Assembly: GCA_013397435.1 (NCBI GenBank)
Contig: VZRG01000377.1
Coordinates: 62,001-126,000 of the forward strand
DNA length: 64,000 nt
From: Erythrocercus mccallii
Lineage: Eukaryota > Chordata > Aves > Passeriformes > Dicruridae
Direction of reading: 5' to 3'
Shown piece by piece: positions 10,801 to 25,800 of this stretch (the stretch's first letter is position 1; each line of letters begins with the position of its first letter). The translations under genes and the position numbers were made by a program. Below the pieces are notes generated by a model. That model was not told the origin of the DNA and made no database searches. It saw nothing but the letters and a program-made list of their open reading frames with translations.

Positions 10801-13800
10801 TGGTGTGTAGATGAGAATGGTGTTGAGGTTCCTGGCAGCAAACAGAATGGATATCCCATATCTTGTAAGTAAAAAGTTTCTATTTTTGCTCAGATTGAGT
10901 AAAGGATCATTTAAATCTGCATTTGAACTGCTGAAATCAAGAAAAAGCTAGCCCCAGGGTTTGATGGACTCTAGTTTGTGGTAATTTGCTAGGTCTTTCT
11001 AGTGGAAGTTTTGAAGTTTCTTCAGGGCTTGTCATGGAAACCTGATACACCTGGATGTCTGTATTTATGAAGGTCCCAGTAAGACCAGTAAGAATTGTGA
11101 ATGAAAAGTTGATTTAATATAAGGGATGAGTTGGAGTTTTTGAGTTGGAGAGCTTCAACCCCATCTGTGGTGGGCTTCTCTATACAAATTTTCATAACCT
11201 CAAGTCTATCAATGTCCTCATACCATCTGGGTGGCAGACCTAGAACTTGTAATTCTGATGCTGCCTCAATAAATGATTCAGTGGCCAACAAGAACCTTCC
11301 TCTAACAGTGCCTCTCTCTGGTACTTCAGGCTTGTCCTTTTGCCAGCTGCAAAAGCAGAGGATCTTGGTGAGCCGATACATCAACAGCAGCAGCATCTCC
11401 TACATCCCTCAGTGCTTGGATTCAGGGGCTTTTGATGAGGTGCAGTGTGACATGGAGCTGGGGCAGTGCTGGTGTGTAGATCCAGAAGGAATGGAGATTT
11501 ATGGCACCAGACAAAGAGGAAAGCCAGCACAGTGTAAGTAAAATACAAGATGATGAATTTTGTAGGTTTGAAAGGCTTGGTGTGAATAGGGACTGATAAG
11601 ATTATTGTGTCCATAAAAACAAGGTGATGCACCTCAGTGTCCCTGCTCAATGTAATCAATGTAACCCTCTTTTAAACAACAGGGTGGCCATTCAGCTGTT
11701 TGTGGGAAGTTAATAGACAAATAAGCATTGCCTCTTTTCCTCATTAGGTCCAGGGAACTGTGAGATCCGAGATCGTCGCATCCTGCATGGTTTTGGGGAG
11801 AGGAGCCCACCACAGTGCTCAGCTGATGGAGAGTTTCTGCCTGTGCAGTGCAAGTTTGTCAACACAACAGACATGAGCGTTTTTGATCTTGTTCATAGTT
11901 ACAACAGGTAAGAGCTCAGGCTTCTGAATCAGGAAGAGAATCCTGCATACCCCTTCGAGGCACCATCTGACTGCTTTTTTGTGATTTTTGCTACATGAAG
12001 CCCTTATTCTGTAACTGCACATTATGATATATTCTGTTAAAGAATGGACCAAGTGAAAAAAACTTTCTCTTCTGAATTAAATCTAATGATTAAAAAAAAA
12101 AAAAAGTCATTCTATCCCTGCAGTCTAGTTGATGTGTCCTGACACAGCACTGGATACCACATTGTGATCTGTAGTTGGGAAAGTATCCAGGGCTACTTTT
12201 AGACGGACAGACAACAGCAAATGAGAAAAAATGCAGAAGAAATAGAGGAAATTGGATGTATATAGGAGGTAGGAAAGACAATTCCATATGGGAGATGAAA
12301 GCAGATGGACAAGTGATGTAACATGCAAAGATGAAGTTCCATCTGATAGTGAGAACCTCTTAGCTGCCTAAATATTAGGCAGTGCCAGGGTTGCTCACGT
12401 GAGTGAAACATTGAGTAAAGAATAACTGTGCTGGTGCACAGCTGGCTTTAGGTGGTTGCCGAGGGTTGGGGAATGCTTCAGAACACCAGATCAAACCCTT
12501 GTGTGGTGGGGCAGGAAGCTGTTGTCCTGTGGAGGAGCTGGGAATTAATACTATGATGGAGACGTAAGGGCTGGGCAAGGGGGACTGATGGGAGAGGAAT
12601 TTGTTTTGGTGCAGAAGTTCAGACTCTCCAGAGAAACCTTCCAGTGCCTCATGAAGTGCCACTGACTTGGACCTCAGTCAGCACCAGGTTCCCTGGTGGA
12701 GGGCAACACACTAAGCATAACATCTCATTGTGACTTGGCTCTGTAGCAGCAAAGACATTTTATTGTAAATGTCAGTTTTGCTCTTTGGAGGGGTTTCTTT
12801 TTTTTTTATTTTAGTAAAACTGAAAGACAGGTCTGAATGCACAGTGCAAATTTGTCAGAGCTTCAGGAGAGATTATTTTGGTGAGAGCAAAATAATCCAG
12901 CTCTTTGTTTGTTGGTCTATGGAGTGCTGAAATGCTAAGAAAGCAATTACAGTGGAGAAATCAATGCTCTAAACTGATGTTTTTTTCCTCCCACTGGGAG
13001 ATTTGCCTGCAAAGACCTGCAAGATTGGATTTATTTTCTGTCCATGTCATGTAATTAATCACAGTAGGATAATTTCAGTCCCAGCTGTCTACCTTCTAAT
13101 TATGGCATTGGCTTAACCTATTGCCATCATATCTGAGTATTTCAGGTCATTAATGTATTTATTTTCACACTACTCCTGCCTGAAATGTCATTATTCCTTT
13201 TGCAAACCAGGGCAGAATGCAGAGTTGAAGGGATGAGTTTCACAGCAAAGGGCTGTAGCTGAACATGGATTTTAACCCATATTTTATGTTCATATGGAAC
13301 CAGTGGAGAAACTTTCTTTGGTTCCACTGATTTTTGAAATATAGACATATCACCTTAACTCGCTTTCCAAATAATTTCCCTAGATCTTCAAAAATATTCC
13401 AGAATAAGTCAGTATGGTAAGCCACTTCCCCCAGACAAACAAATGGGGAAACTTGGAAGTTTAGAACTAAGGCTTTCCCAAACAGAAGACTTCCAAAAAG
13501 AAAGATGAGCCCAAATTTCCTGCCTCACCTGGAGGGCTTGACTACTGTTACTTTTTTTTGCATGGACTGTGTCCAGGTCCTGCCTGGACAGGCAGCCATA
13601 TAGAACACCTTGTAGCAGATTGATGGGAATTATCAAAAAAATCAAAAATCAAGGAAGATTTTTTTACTTCCTTGCTATAATCAGTAGTGAGTTTTCTTTG
13701 ATGGAAGCCAAGAGTGGAGACTCATATTTTGAAGGCCAACAAGTTCACATTTTTTATGTATTGAGTGTGAGCATTCTTGTTGAAACACATGGAGACACTA

Positions 13801-16800
13801 TAAATTTATCCATAACTTAAATGTAGTCACAATTGGTTTGGGCTGACTCTGAAAAATGAGGAATTCTGTTATTGCTACTCATCTTGATGGCTGTGGTTAG
13901 AGTCTGAGAAAATAAAAAATGTGGTAAGAATTGGATTTTACACATAAGGTGAGAAAGTTTTGCCCTCTTCTTTGTGTGGGCCTAATTTATATCTGTTTGT
14001 AATTTGTTTAGCTTTACTCTCAACTTGGAACAAAAATAACCAGAATGACAAGATGTTACTACACATCTGCCCCACATAAAATAGTGTAATGGTGTGTATG
14101 ACTTTTTAATGTTGAGAATGAAAGAAAGCAGGATGCAGAGTTTTTTCATTGAATTCTGTCTCACTCAGATAGAGGTTGAGATGCTGAGGTGATGAACTCC
14201 AAGGACATGAGCAGTACAGAAAAATATCATATTCTTGACTGGGCAGTGGACAGTACATAATAATCCAGAGAAGCTGAAAGGTCTTAAAATACTCCAAATT
14301 GTTTATGTCCATGTGCACATTAAAGACTATAGGAATATGCTATTTATGTGTTTATACCTTAAATTATATTATTTTCATACTGGCAGAAGTGTCCTAAAGT
14401 GTGACATTTTGATCTCTCTCAGCATGCCAGTGTCAGCAGTGGAGCAGGATTTGACAATCCAAAGTGGAGGGAGTCAGTGGAGTTTTCATTTGAAGATGTG
14501 GAAGGGTGCCAGAGGAAAGCTGCACTACACAGGGATGTACAAATTCTGAGACAGGAGCACTGTTAGGTAACACTGGGAAAACTCTGAGGTTACAGCCCCT
14601 TCCTCTGACAGAGGTGCTGCTGCTTTGTGCATTCCCAAGGCTGTGCTCTGATGTCCTGGGGAAGCAGTAACATCTTCTGCTCTCCTGACAGGAGGTGGTG
14701 GAGCCCCCAGGAGTCACCTCTCCTATGAAGACAGGTTAAGAGAGTCCACCCTGGGGAAGAGAAGGTTCTCAGGAGACTTTATAGCACCTTCCAATATCTA
14801 AAGGGGGCTACAAGAGAGGTGGAGAAGGACTTTTAACAAATGCACATAGTATTAGGACAAAGAGGAATGGCTTTGGACCAAAATAGAGTAGGTTTAGATT
14901 TAGATATTGGGAAGAAATTATTTCCTGTGAGAGTGGTGAGGCACTGGCACAGATTACCAACAGAAGATATGGATGCCCCATCCTAAGAAGTGTTGGTGGC
15001 CGAGGCTGGATGGGACCCTGAGTGACTTGGTCTAGTGGGAGCAGCCCCTGCCCAAGGCTGGTGGAAGTGGAAGTAGATAGGCTTTAAGGTTCCTTCTAAC
15101 CCAGAATGTTCTATGATTCAGGCAAAGCCTTGGAGGTGGCAAAGGTCCCTTGCTCTGCTCACTTGAGCACCAGCACCAGCTCTGAGCCAGCCAAGCATTT
15201 CGTTGCTGTTCTCAGGCTACACGTTCTAGAGCATCTCTAAGGCTGCTGTAGTGTGGCACAGAATTGAGCCTGGTCACAGTTTCACAGGGTGGCTGTGAAC
15301 TGCCTTTCCCCAGTTAATCAGTGCCTAATCCACTAATATTCTTCATGCTGAGTGTCCGACTTTGGTAAAAACCAAACTAACTAAAAACTAACTCTGTAAG
15401 GTGTTGAGCAGAAAATTCCACTTCCCTGTTGCCAGGTTTTTCCAAATAAGCCATATGCAGCTGGGACATCACACCTTTATACTATTTCATGGTCAGGGAT
15501 GTGTCCATAAAATAGTATGATTGTTTTAGAACTTGGCATTTTGAAACTAAGAAAACTTATATTTTGCTTGAAGAAACCCTAGGATGTCTGTCAGTTAAGA
15601 CCGCATTTATTATGGTTTTTCCAACTTGGACTCTAATAAGTTTCTTTCTTAAATAATTGCTTTGATGGAATCTGGCTGTTGTTGCTCCTAGAATATTACA
15701 CTGGAAACCATCTCTTTGATATCCAGAAGCCAAAATCAGTCTTGTTGCACATTAAAATCCTTTTCTCCTTCTTCTTAATCTGTTGAGCCATGTGCCTTGA
15801 AAATGGAAGATATTAGCAAGGTTTTTGTCAGATTTTGTACTTAATTCAGTGCAGAAATTTTATGTGGCAAGGAAGGGGAAGCAACCTGTTTTTTTAGGCA
15901 TTCTGCCATCTCCTGCAGATTTGTGGAAGGAGCTAATGAATGGATGTTGTAATAACATTAAGCCAACGCCCGTCTATTTCACACTCTTTTACAGGCTTCT
16001 GAAGATGAGAGTAGAATTGAAAGTGAGTTAGATGCTGGGTACATGCTTAGGATGGCTCAGAAATCTGTTTGAAGGGAGGTTATCCTGTTGTTTAGAAAAA
16101 TGGCATTAAGGAGAATTGCTATCCTGCTGAAACAGCAATCAAGATCATGTCGGAGCCAGGTTGCCAAAAGGAGACCAAAACGTTTTGTACTGGCCTTGTG
16201 CTCTGCAGACATCCTCCTCCTACAAAATCAGGAAGGAAACAAACAGCTGATACTTTGTTGTGGTCGATGGGCCTCCCTGGGCTCTTTACAACAGGCTACT
16301 TTTTCTTCCAGGCTCCCAAGGGCTTTCCAAAAATTCAGCTCAGTGAGGGAAACGTTCCCGGATATCTCTGGGTATTGTTACTGTGTGGACAGCCTGGGGA
16401 GGGAGTTAGCAGACACAGGTAAGTGCCTTCCAGCATCTCATCCTTTAATCTGGGTGCTGTTGAATTCCTAAGGGAAAAGACAAATAACAACTATTAGTCT
16501 TCAGATTCATTTGGAAATTCAATATCAATCTTACAAGAGGTAGGACCAATGTGACCAGTGTAATGCCCATGGGAAGGGCTGGAGCTCACTAATGAAATCC
16601 CACCCTGAGCAGAGCTTCAGTCAGCAGCGAGTGGAGTTAGTGCCTGGGAGCTAATCCTGTCCTCTTTGGGATGTGGAATAGGATTTCTGAATGTCCACTT
16701 TCTGTCCACAAGAAAGCTGTGTCATATTTGACATGTCCTAGTAGCAAATCCAGGGGAATATAAAGGGCCTGAAGAATGAACTCTTTTCTTTTTGCTTAGG

Positions 16801-19800
16801 TAGAATCTTGGAATTGTTTGGGTTGGAAAAGACCTTTAATGAACATCTAGTCCAACCTCTCTAAAATGGGCAGGGAGTTCCTCTTCTCTCATAACCTCAG
16901 GATTTAGGCATTTTAATAGTTGATGGGATGCTTTAGAAGAAAAAAAAATTGTTCTTTTTCAGCAAGAAGAAGTGAAGAGGTTGAGGATTTCCAGACCTTC
17001 CTTAGATACTGTGGTTTTAATTTTTTTAAAGGGGAAAAATACAAAGCATAATAGCTTGAAATTTAGATGATAGACAAGAACTTCAACATTTAATTCTCAT
17101 AAAAGAAAGAAGTTCTCAAAAAAATCTGCGCCCTCAGAGAAACCACTGAATGACTTGGTTTTTAGTGTGCAACCAAAATGACTTGTAGTTGGTTTTGGTA
17201 ACATCTGTTTCCAAAATTCCATCAATTTCTGTACTGCAGGCTGAACCTAGCAAAACCACAGCATATAGCCAGTTATGGGATGTTTCTTCTGCTTGTTTTG
17301 GTAGATGTTAAGGTATAAAGGTGGTGCCTGGGCACCCAGCACTGGATGCAGGGTGTGGTGCTTTAGGGTTATGGAGTATAACTTCACATTTGACTTGTTT
17401 AGTGGACTATGTTTATATACCCTGAGAGTCTCCCAGCTTTGCTCCTCTGGTATAAGGGTGACTTCTGTCTTTAAAGCAGGTCCTGTGCTAAAAGTGTGTC
17501 TCTCCCAGGCTTGGAGCTGCTGCTCGATGAAGTTTACGACACGGTTTTCTCCATGCCAGAGCCTGCCCGCACGTTCACGGAGAGCAGCATCCATCGGATC
17601 CTGCAGAGGCGATTCCTGGGGGTCCAGCTGGCTACCTCTGGCAAGTTCAGGTGTAAGTAGCACCCAGGAGATGCCCTGTAAATCAGGTGGCAGTTCTGGA
17701 GCTTTTATGCTGGGGAGAGTTGTTCTGAAGCTTTTATGTTCTGGAGCTACTGTTGAGGAGAGTTGTTCTAAGAGTTTTTTGCTCTAAAAACATATAATAA
17801 TCACAGTTTCAGTGCAAGAATCTGGGTCCCTCAATTGCAGCTGGCTTTTATCCTCTGCCCTGTACGTTCTTTACCAGCAGATTGTAGCTGTCCTCTGATC
17901 AATGCTTTCCCACATGCCTGCAGATCACATTGTTTGAAATCCTATGAACTCTCCATATCTTTTGCCCTGAGATTATGGAAATGGATTTATTAAATTAAAA
18001 GCCTGAGAAAATGCTCCCTAATTTATGTTGGTACACTCAGAAACAGGAAGGATTTTACACTGACCACAACACACTCTATTCCCAGGAGGCCACACAAGAG
18101 TTTGTAGAGCCTTGGCCAGCAAGGCTGAACTTTTGGATCTGCCTTTGGGCCCATTCCTTCCCTGGTCAGGGCAGGCATGTGGGGAGAGAGTTTCTCCACC
18201 TACAGGCAATGAGCTTTGCCGGACAGGAGGTCAGGTACTTCCTCCCTCCTAGACCAGAGCCCAAAGCAAACTGCCTTGGCTGAGGAGAGTTTGAATCTCC
18301 TGTGTGACAGTTCATCCTCCCATCCAAAGTCCCAAACTCCTCTGACATTGCTTTCTGACTCTTGCTAAGGAGTTGCATCTCCAGAAATATTAAGCAGATA
18401 CTGATGTCAGCATTCTGGCCATATAGTCACACAATTTTTCTGGCTTTGGAACAAGCTGATTCTTCTGGGGAGTCTTGAAGGCATCTTCCCTCTGCACTGC
18501 ACAGTGGTTTTGGTTTAGCTCTGACTGTAGCTGGGGCTGCAGCAGCTGTCAGCAGAGATGAAGGTGTTCTAGCCACAAGATGGAGATGTGACTTCATTCA
18601 TCAGCTACTGGGGGGAATGCTCTGCTGATTTACTCAGCTCTGTCACCCGAAGCGACTCAAGTTAGGAAAAGCTGTCAGAGTCCTCTGGATGAGCAGGTTG
18701 CTCTGGCACGATGCTCTCGCTGCCTCACTCAGGTAGCTGGGTGTAGCTGGAAAGATCTTGAAGATGAGAAGTGTTTAGGCTGCAGGATTGCAGGTTAATA
18801 TAAACAAGCAAAATTTCTGCTTAGAGGGTAAAGTCCTGTATTGGAGAGATCATACCCTGGAAAATTTACTCGCTGAATTTTTGTCCTCTCTGCCTTTAAA
18901 GCCAGTTTGACAGGAATAGGGTCTTCAGATCCCTGCGGAGGGAAATGGAGAATAGGGTGGTCTCAGCCCAAATCTCCGCAGTCAGGTGCAGATTTTTTTG
19001 CAGGAGCAATGCCTCATTCTCTTCAGAAACATCAATGTTTGCCTTCAAATCAGTTCCCCAAGCTGTACATCTGTCTCTGATGACTAACTTTGCTTTTGCA
19101 CTAAGGGCTAGAGCTCCCCCAGCCTCCAGCATGGTTCCCTGGGAGAAATATTCCTGCTCTGCCTACTTGCAACTATGGCTGAAAAATGTGTTCAGGTTTT
19201 ATCTTCAGTTTAGTTTTCAGAAATTAATACCTACAGTAGAAAACCGTGGGGCAAATTCTTCATGGGAAAAGAGGATGAGGAATTCGTGTTTTGAGCTGGT
19301 ACTTGATGCATCACTGAAAACGATCAGGAAATTAAACTTTCCCCCCCCCCCTTTTTTTTTCCTTTTCTTCCACATAGGCAAACAGTGGGATCGAACAGAG
19401 GTGACTCTGAAACGTTAAACTTTCTTTTTTAAACTGTTTTCCCCGCAGGCCCCTCGCGGTGTGAGGCTGAGCGCTCCGCAGCCCTGCGCTTCCAGCACCC
19501 CTTCGTGCCCTCCTGCGCGGCGGGCGGGGGCTACGCGCCCCTGCAGTGCCACCGGCAGGGAGAGTGCTGGTGCGTGGACACTGTACAGGGACGAGAGGTC
19601 CCGGGCACAAGGAGGCGAGGACAGCCCCCGGCCTGTGGTATGTATGAGATCGGCCAAAGGAAAAGTGAGCCCATCTCTCAGAGTTTTCAGAGGGAAACAG
19701 GACAGACCAGCTCCTTTCTCAGCTCTGACTGGTTCTGCTGTTCAAAGATCCTGAAATCTCCTTACGGTTAAGAGTCACATTCTAACAAATCATTAAAAAT

Positions 19801-22800
19801 CGTACTGCTTTTATTTTCTGTCATGATCTTTCTTTAGCCTTTTAGTTTTGCATGCAGCAAGGCTTTTCTTTGCAGCTCTGCTATCTGGCTCTTGACTCCA
19901 GGAATTGAGGTGTTAAGTGAGAATATCTGGGATAATATAAGGAAGCAAGTGATGGTGATTTTGTTTTACCTCCTTCCTTTGGGGAAATGCTGTGGAATTT
20001 CATCTCCCGTTCTGTCTGGGTTTTTTCTAACTCTGTCACTGCAAATTTTGCCATGAAAACTGCCAAATCGTGTAAAAAAACCACCCAACAAACAATTCAG
20101 AAAAGGTGTATAGGTTAGGGCTTTGTGAGATTCCACAGAGAATACACCATCAAATCAGTGCCCCAAATGGAAATGACAGCAGAAATATCCAGGGGCTGGA
20201 GGGGAGGAGGAAAGTTAAAAACCTTTGCTCTGAAGCACATTACCTATATATTCAGGATTGTGCTGGAGGGCTGGGGCACAGGGTCTTAATGTGGGGGCTG
20301 CCCTGGGCGAAAGCAACTGTTCTGTCTGGGAGACACAGCCCAGCTTCCCATGCAGCTAAAACAGGAGGAATCTGCCCTAGGTGACACGGCTCCAAGTGCC
20401 CAGGGCACACACAGGCTTACTGTGAAATGAAAACTCCAGCGTGCCTTCGAGGCTGATCACCAAGGATATTACAAGGGAGGCCTCGCCATATGTTGGGACT
20501 GGTTGTTTTCTCTTTGAGTATGCTTTGCTGAGCCCGCCTGATAATTTTTTGAGGGAGGGGGGGCTGAAGAAAGATGGGGGGCACTGATTTGAGGCTGCTT
20601 GCAGCTTTTATTGGCAGGCTCAGGAAATTTAAGCAGGGAAAAATTTCTGCAGCGGTTTCACAGATTAACTCCTGAGAAGGTGTTTCATGAGGTTATAGCT
20701 GAAGTCTTCAGACAGCTACATGCCATGTGTGTGTCTCCAGTTCTCCTCTGTTTTATTTCGTGTTCAAAACCCGTGGATGTGGTACTTAGGGACACAGTTT
20801 AGTGCTGGGCCTGGAAGTACTGGGTTAATGATTGGACTCAATAACCTTTATACAGGTCTTTTCTAACCTTAATGATTCTGTGATTGTTTAATGCCTTTGG
20901 CTCTCACACTCAGCAGTGTTAGCACTGGAGGAGTCAGAGCACCAGGCAGTCCTGATAGGGACATGCTTCTTTTCAGACCTTTTACAGCAGATTCACGCCA
21001 TCAGTGCCTTTGGTGTTTGTTCTTTCTTCCTCTGTTTTGATTTGATTCAGCAGTGGGTAGGAGGGGAGAGTTTTCATGACCCATGATCCTACATTTGTTT
21101 CATATTACTGTTCTTGTGGAATTGTGGCTTACACTAACTTATTGGCCCTCTGAGGAATGTTCTTCATCCTTCTAACCAGGAGCCAACACTGAAAACAGAA
21201 GGGGCCTATCCTACAGAAAGTTCTACAGAAAGGAACTTCTGGGAAGGGACCTGTCAGGAACTGCAGGGCACAACAAGGGTGCAAAAGCAAGAGGGAGAAA
21301 GACATCAATCGCAGAACATCAGATTACTTGCTTATCTTTTTAGCAGCTTTTTAGATTTCCAGCTTTTATCCTGATTGTTAACAGGACTTGTGACTGCTTT
21401 ATCATATTGTTTGGTTGTGGAAGAAATGGAGATGGAGTGGAGAGCCCAAGGGAGCTAGTGCTGGAGCAGACTAAAGCTGCTTATCCGTCTTGTTCCCTAC
21501 AGGGACAGCAGTGGTGCTGAGTGAGAAAAAGTGAGAAACATGGAAAATGCACATAACTTCCAAATATCCTCCTGCAGGTGGGAGATGCCCCCAGCTGGGG
21601 GCTGAGTCCAGATCATTGTGCTCAGTCCTCCCCTATGGAGTTATCTTCCAGGGATTTGCCTAATTGCCCTCTAACCTTTTATCCTTCCTAGCACTCTCTG
21701 GCAATAAATTTCTTGGTCATAATTATGTACTCTACATCTGGATTTCTCTGTACTGTGAGAAATACTGAATAATAATTGTCTATTGTGAACGATGTGGAGA
21801 ATCCTGTTTTTTAAAAACGTTTCTCATATTTGTTTTGTCCAGGCTGAATGTTCTCTCATACTAAAAAAGCTGTTCTGTCCTCAAAATATTTTTGCCTCCC
21901 TTTTCTATAATTCTGCTACTTTTCAAGGACAGGTAACTGTGTGGCATGTGAGTTAAGATGCTGTGTGCATTCCAGAGATGCAGTCAGTGCCATAACCATC
22001 CTGTCTGTTTGATTCTTGGTGTCTTCGTATTTACCAAGCCTTTCCTTTTTTTTTTTTTCTGTCTTTTGAGCCCTATGCTTTGTCCTTCTTCACTGATGTG
22101 TTGCACCTTAACTTGGAGCCGTTGCTGCCTGTGTATCAATGTACAGATGGGGCTGGGTGCAGCTACACCTGTGACACAGCTTGGCCCAGGGCCACTGTTG
22201 GTACCCTCAGTATGCTGGCATTTGACTATTTTTGTTGAAATCCTGTATTTTTCCCTTAGAGCTCGTTCATGAATGCCATCTGCTCCTTAGCACTCTATTA
22301 CTGCTGATTTTAACAATTAGTTTTCAAACCTCTTGCAATGAACACCTCACAATGAAACTGAAGATCTAGTTAGGAAACTTCCATAAATTCCTTATTAATG
22401 GGCATTGTTTAAAATAACTCTGTTCTTCCACAATCTATTTCTCCTTCTTAGGTTCCCACATTTCACCTGGATCATTGGAGGTTTTTATTAGCAGCAGGCA
22501 TCCTACTAGAAAGCTAAAATATTTGGAAAAGACATTTTTCATTCTTCCAGCCATGGGAACAGGGATGAGAATTTACATTGGGAAGCAACAGAACCAGTAA
22601 AAAACCACAGAGCAGAGAACTCAGCAGTGGGGAAGGAATGTTTCCTTTCATTTTGGGTCTTGACTGGTGAATTTTATCTGTAAACCATAGGCACTAACAT
22701 TTCAAATTCCTTAACAATGTACATGATGCATAGTTGAGAAGCAGGTTAATCTATACCTTAATGTTGCTTTTGCCCCACCTGCTTGAAAGAGAGCAATAGA

Positions 22801-25800
22801 ATTACAGGTTCTGGAGGTTCCAAAATGTACTTTTTTCTTTTTTAAATCTTTCTCTAGGTGAGGAGCAATTGTGCATCTCCGAGCGGCGGCGGGCCTTGTC
22901 GAGGCTCCTGTATGGCCCTGCTGGGTACTTCAGTCAGTCCAATTTGTTTTCCACACCAGACAAGCAGTCAGACAAAACTGATGGCTTTTCAAGACCCTGC
23001 CCTCCCTCTTTCAAGGAGCTGTTTCTGGACTCTGGATTGTCATCCCCACTTGCTCAAAGCCCATTTGCCAGCCAGATTCCTGAGCTAGAAACCATCCTTA
23101 GTGAAGCCATCACAGGGATGTTCCCATCGAGGGAACTGGCTCAAGTGGCACTGCAATCCACTGCCAATCCAAAGCGTTTCCAAGAAAACCTCTTTGGAGG
23201 AAGGTTCTTGAAGAATTTGATCCAGTTTAACTTCACAGGGGTACTTGGCACTAGTGGGAAGTACAGCATTGGCCAGTTTTTCTCACAGGAAAATGTGTCA
23301 GAGAGGGATAATGGACAAGGCCCTCTGGAATCAGCTGAGGCATTTTCACTGGAGGTATCAAGGGGGGGCTCTATTTTGAGTAAACCTCTTGTGGGCAGCT
23401 TTGGCCGCACAGTAACTCTGCAGGACAATCAGAATCTGATGAAATTCCTTTCTTCTGTCCTGGAACTACCAGCGTTCTTTACTTTCCTTCAACAAGTAAT
23501 ATCTGTCCCCAGAAGTGTTGCTGAAGATTTAGGTGAAGTGGTGACACTAGCACTGGGATCCAGAGACTGTGGTGAGGAACCAAGGGACCTGTTTGTTCCA
23601 ACATGCACCAAGGAGGGAAGGTATGAGGAAGTTCAGTGCTATGCAGGAGAGTGCTGGTGTTTGGACACTTTGGGTAAGGAGGTTCCAGGCTCAAGACGTC
23701 AAGGCAAACGCCCAAGGTGTCCCTCTGAGTGTGAGAAGCAAAGGAGAAACCTGAAAAACCTGAAGCAAAGCCTGCCTGCGGGATCAGATCTCTTTATTCC
23801 CTCTTGTACTGAAGATGGAAACTTTCTGCCCCTCCAGTGTTTTGGGACAAATTGCTTCTGTGTTGATTTGAATGGCAAGACTATCCCAGGAATAAGGGGG
23901 AAAGCTGGAAAGCCGATGCAATGTAAGTCTTAGGGAATGGGAATTTAAAGATGCTTTCTTTTGTATTGGAATTCCATGGTTCTTTCTTCCTATCTGATTA
24001 CATCTGGAAATAAAGGGATGATATATGTAAATGTCTCCTAACAGGAAAGCAAGCCAGCTTTACAGTGTCAGGGGGATAGTGGGAAATATATCCCAAGTCC
24101 TAAAGGTGGTTAGGTGTAGGGTGGGCACACTCAAAGCAGAGGAGCCTGAGGTCTTGCCTGGTTACTGAATGTGTCATTGGCACATCTCTACCTCAGTGTG
24201 CAGCTGGAATGAATATTCATGGTGCCCAGGAGACCTGGAGCATATGGGGAACTGAATGTGACCCCTGCCTAGTGAAAAAGCCCTTTTACTTCCAGACCAA
24301 GTCACCTGGGCACAGTCACTGGTTCATCTTTTCATAAGAAGTAAAGATCTTCAGTGCCTTAAACTATGAACTTGATTTAGTTGTTTAAGCTCAAGAATAT
24401 AACCTCAAATTGGTAAGATACAACAGGACTCCAAATATAGGAGGGGGATTTAATGGCTGGTAGGCTTCTCATAAGTCACAAAGTCAGGCCAAAAAGGTGA
24501 GTTGTAAATGACTTTTGACATCAGTTTGATAGACTATGGACTGCCTCTCCTTCCCTTTTCTTTATGGAATATGAAGAAAGAAGGAAGCACATGGGCAGTG
24601 AATATTTGTCTTTCAAGTTTCTATGAACTGAAAATGACACATCAACAGGGAGAATAGACCCAGAGGAGAGCCTGCTTCTCATTTTGGGAGAAATAGCAGT
24701 GTCCAACAATTGAGAGTGATGCATAGTGAGGGAACTCCTTTGAATAGCAATTTGCATAAGCTGTGAGGAGTTTGTTGTAAAGAACTGAAATGAGATGGGA
24801 TTTATATCTATCAACCCATCTGTAGTGCAATCCAAAGGTTCAGAATTCTCTGGTGCTCAAAAGATGAGCTACCATGGTTGACTGGGTTTGTAGAGCTGCT
24901 TGGTGGCAAAGTGAAATTTGGCTCTGGAGATGGCAGAAAAGGCTTCCAAACCAAACTCACTCCAATATTTTGAGGGATGTTATTTTTATATTCAGCAGCA
25001 ATGTTCAGTAGAATGTAGGAAGAGAGGAGACACAGTCTTAAGATTCTGGTTCAGTCCAAGGGGAAATAAAATCAGTATTACCACAATATTCAGATGGTTG
25101 CTTTTGCAGTGATTGGCCGAAGAACAAATAACAACCTGATTACCAAGTATATCTGAAAATACTTGATAGATGTAAACAGATTCAGGAAGACGTTTAGTGG
25201 CACCTGTCCCCCCAGTAAGAGCTACAAGTACCTAATGTACTCAAAAATTTTAAAAAAAAATCTGTATTCATCTTGGAGGACTCACATCCCTTTGGAAATC
25301 TTGCCCTGGTTCAGCATAGGACCTTAATATCACTTAGCCCTCTTAGTAACAGGCCAGGAATGTTGTTATTATTGGGCTGAGTGACCAAGTTTTAGTAGTA
25401 CTGTTTATTGTACTAGAGGATAGGGGTGTTGTGTATCTTCGGTGCATTAGGAAGATGTGCATGTTTTTCTTTTCCCAGGCCCAAGTGCTTGCCAAGTAAC
25501 AGCTGGTCAGGAGTTTCTCAAGGCTGTGAAGCTCCTGTTGTCAGACCCAGGAGCCGTGCCTCAGCTGTCCAGCCTGTACCTCCCTCAGTGTGATGCTGAG
25601 GGTGGCTGGAGGCAGGTGCAGTGCAGCGGCCCTCCCGAGCAAGCCTTCGAGTGGTATGAAAGGTGGGTGGCAGAGAACAACGAGGGCAAACCCCTGCCTG
25701 TTCCTGATCTATTGAACATAATAGCTGGGTATAAAGAGGCGTCCTCTGGAGACTTTTCAGCTTTTGTTAAAGCTTTGTATGACACTGGGCACCAGAATGT

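Noticed and set aside
17247..17787. 138-codon (-) and 160-codon (+) open frames around exon 7
   Set aside because: Both are wrong-frame shadows over exon 7 and its flanks; the exon 7 frame with matching phases gives the thyroglobulin sequence.
22858..23088. Alternative + frame of 76 codons starting at 22858
   Set aside because: Shadow of exon 9; its start overlaps the splice acceptor, and the other frame carries the conserved Tg1 motifs.
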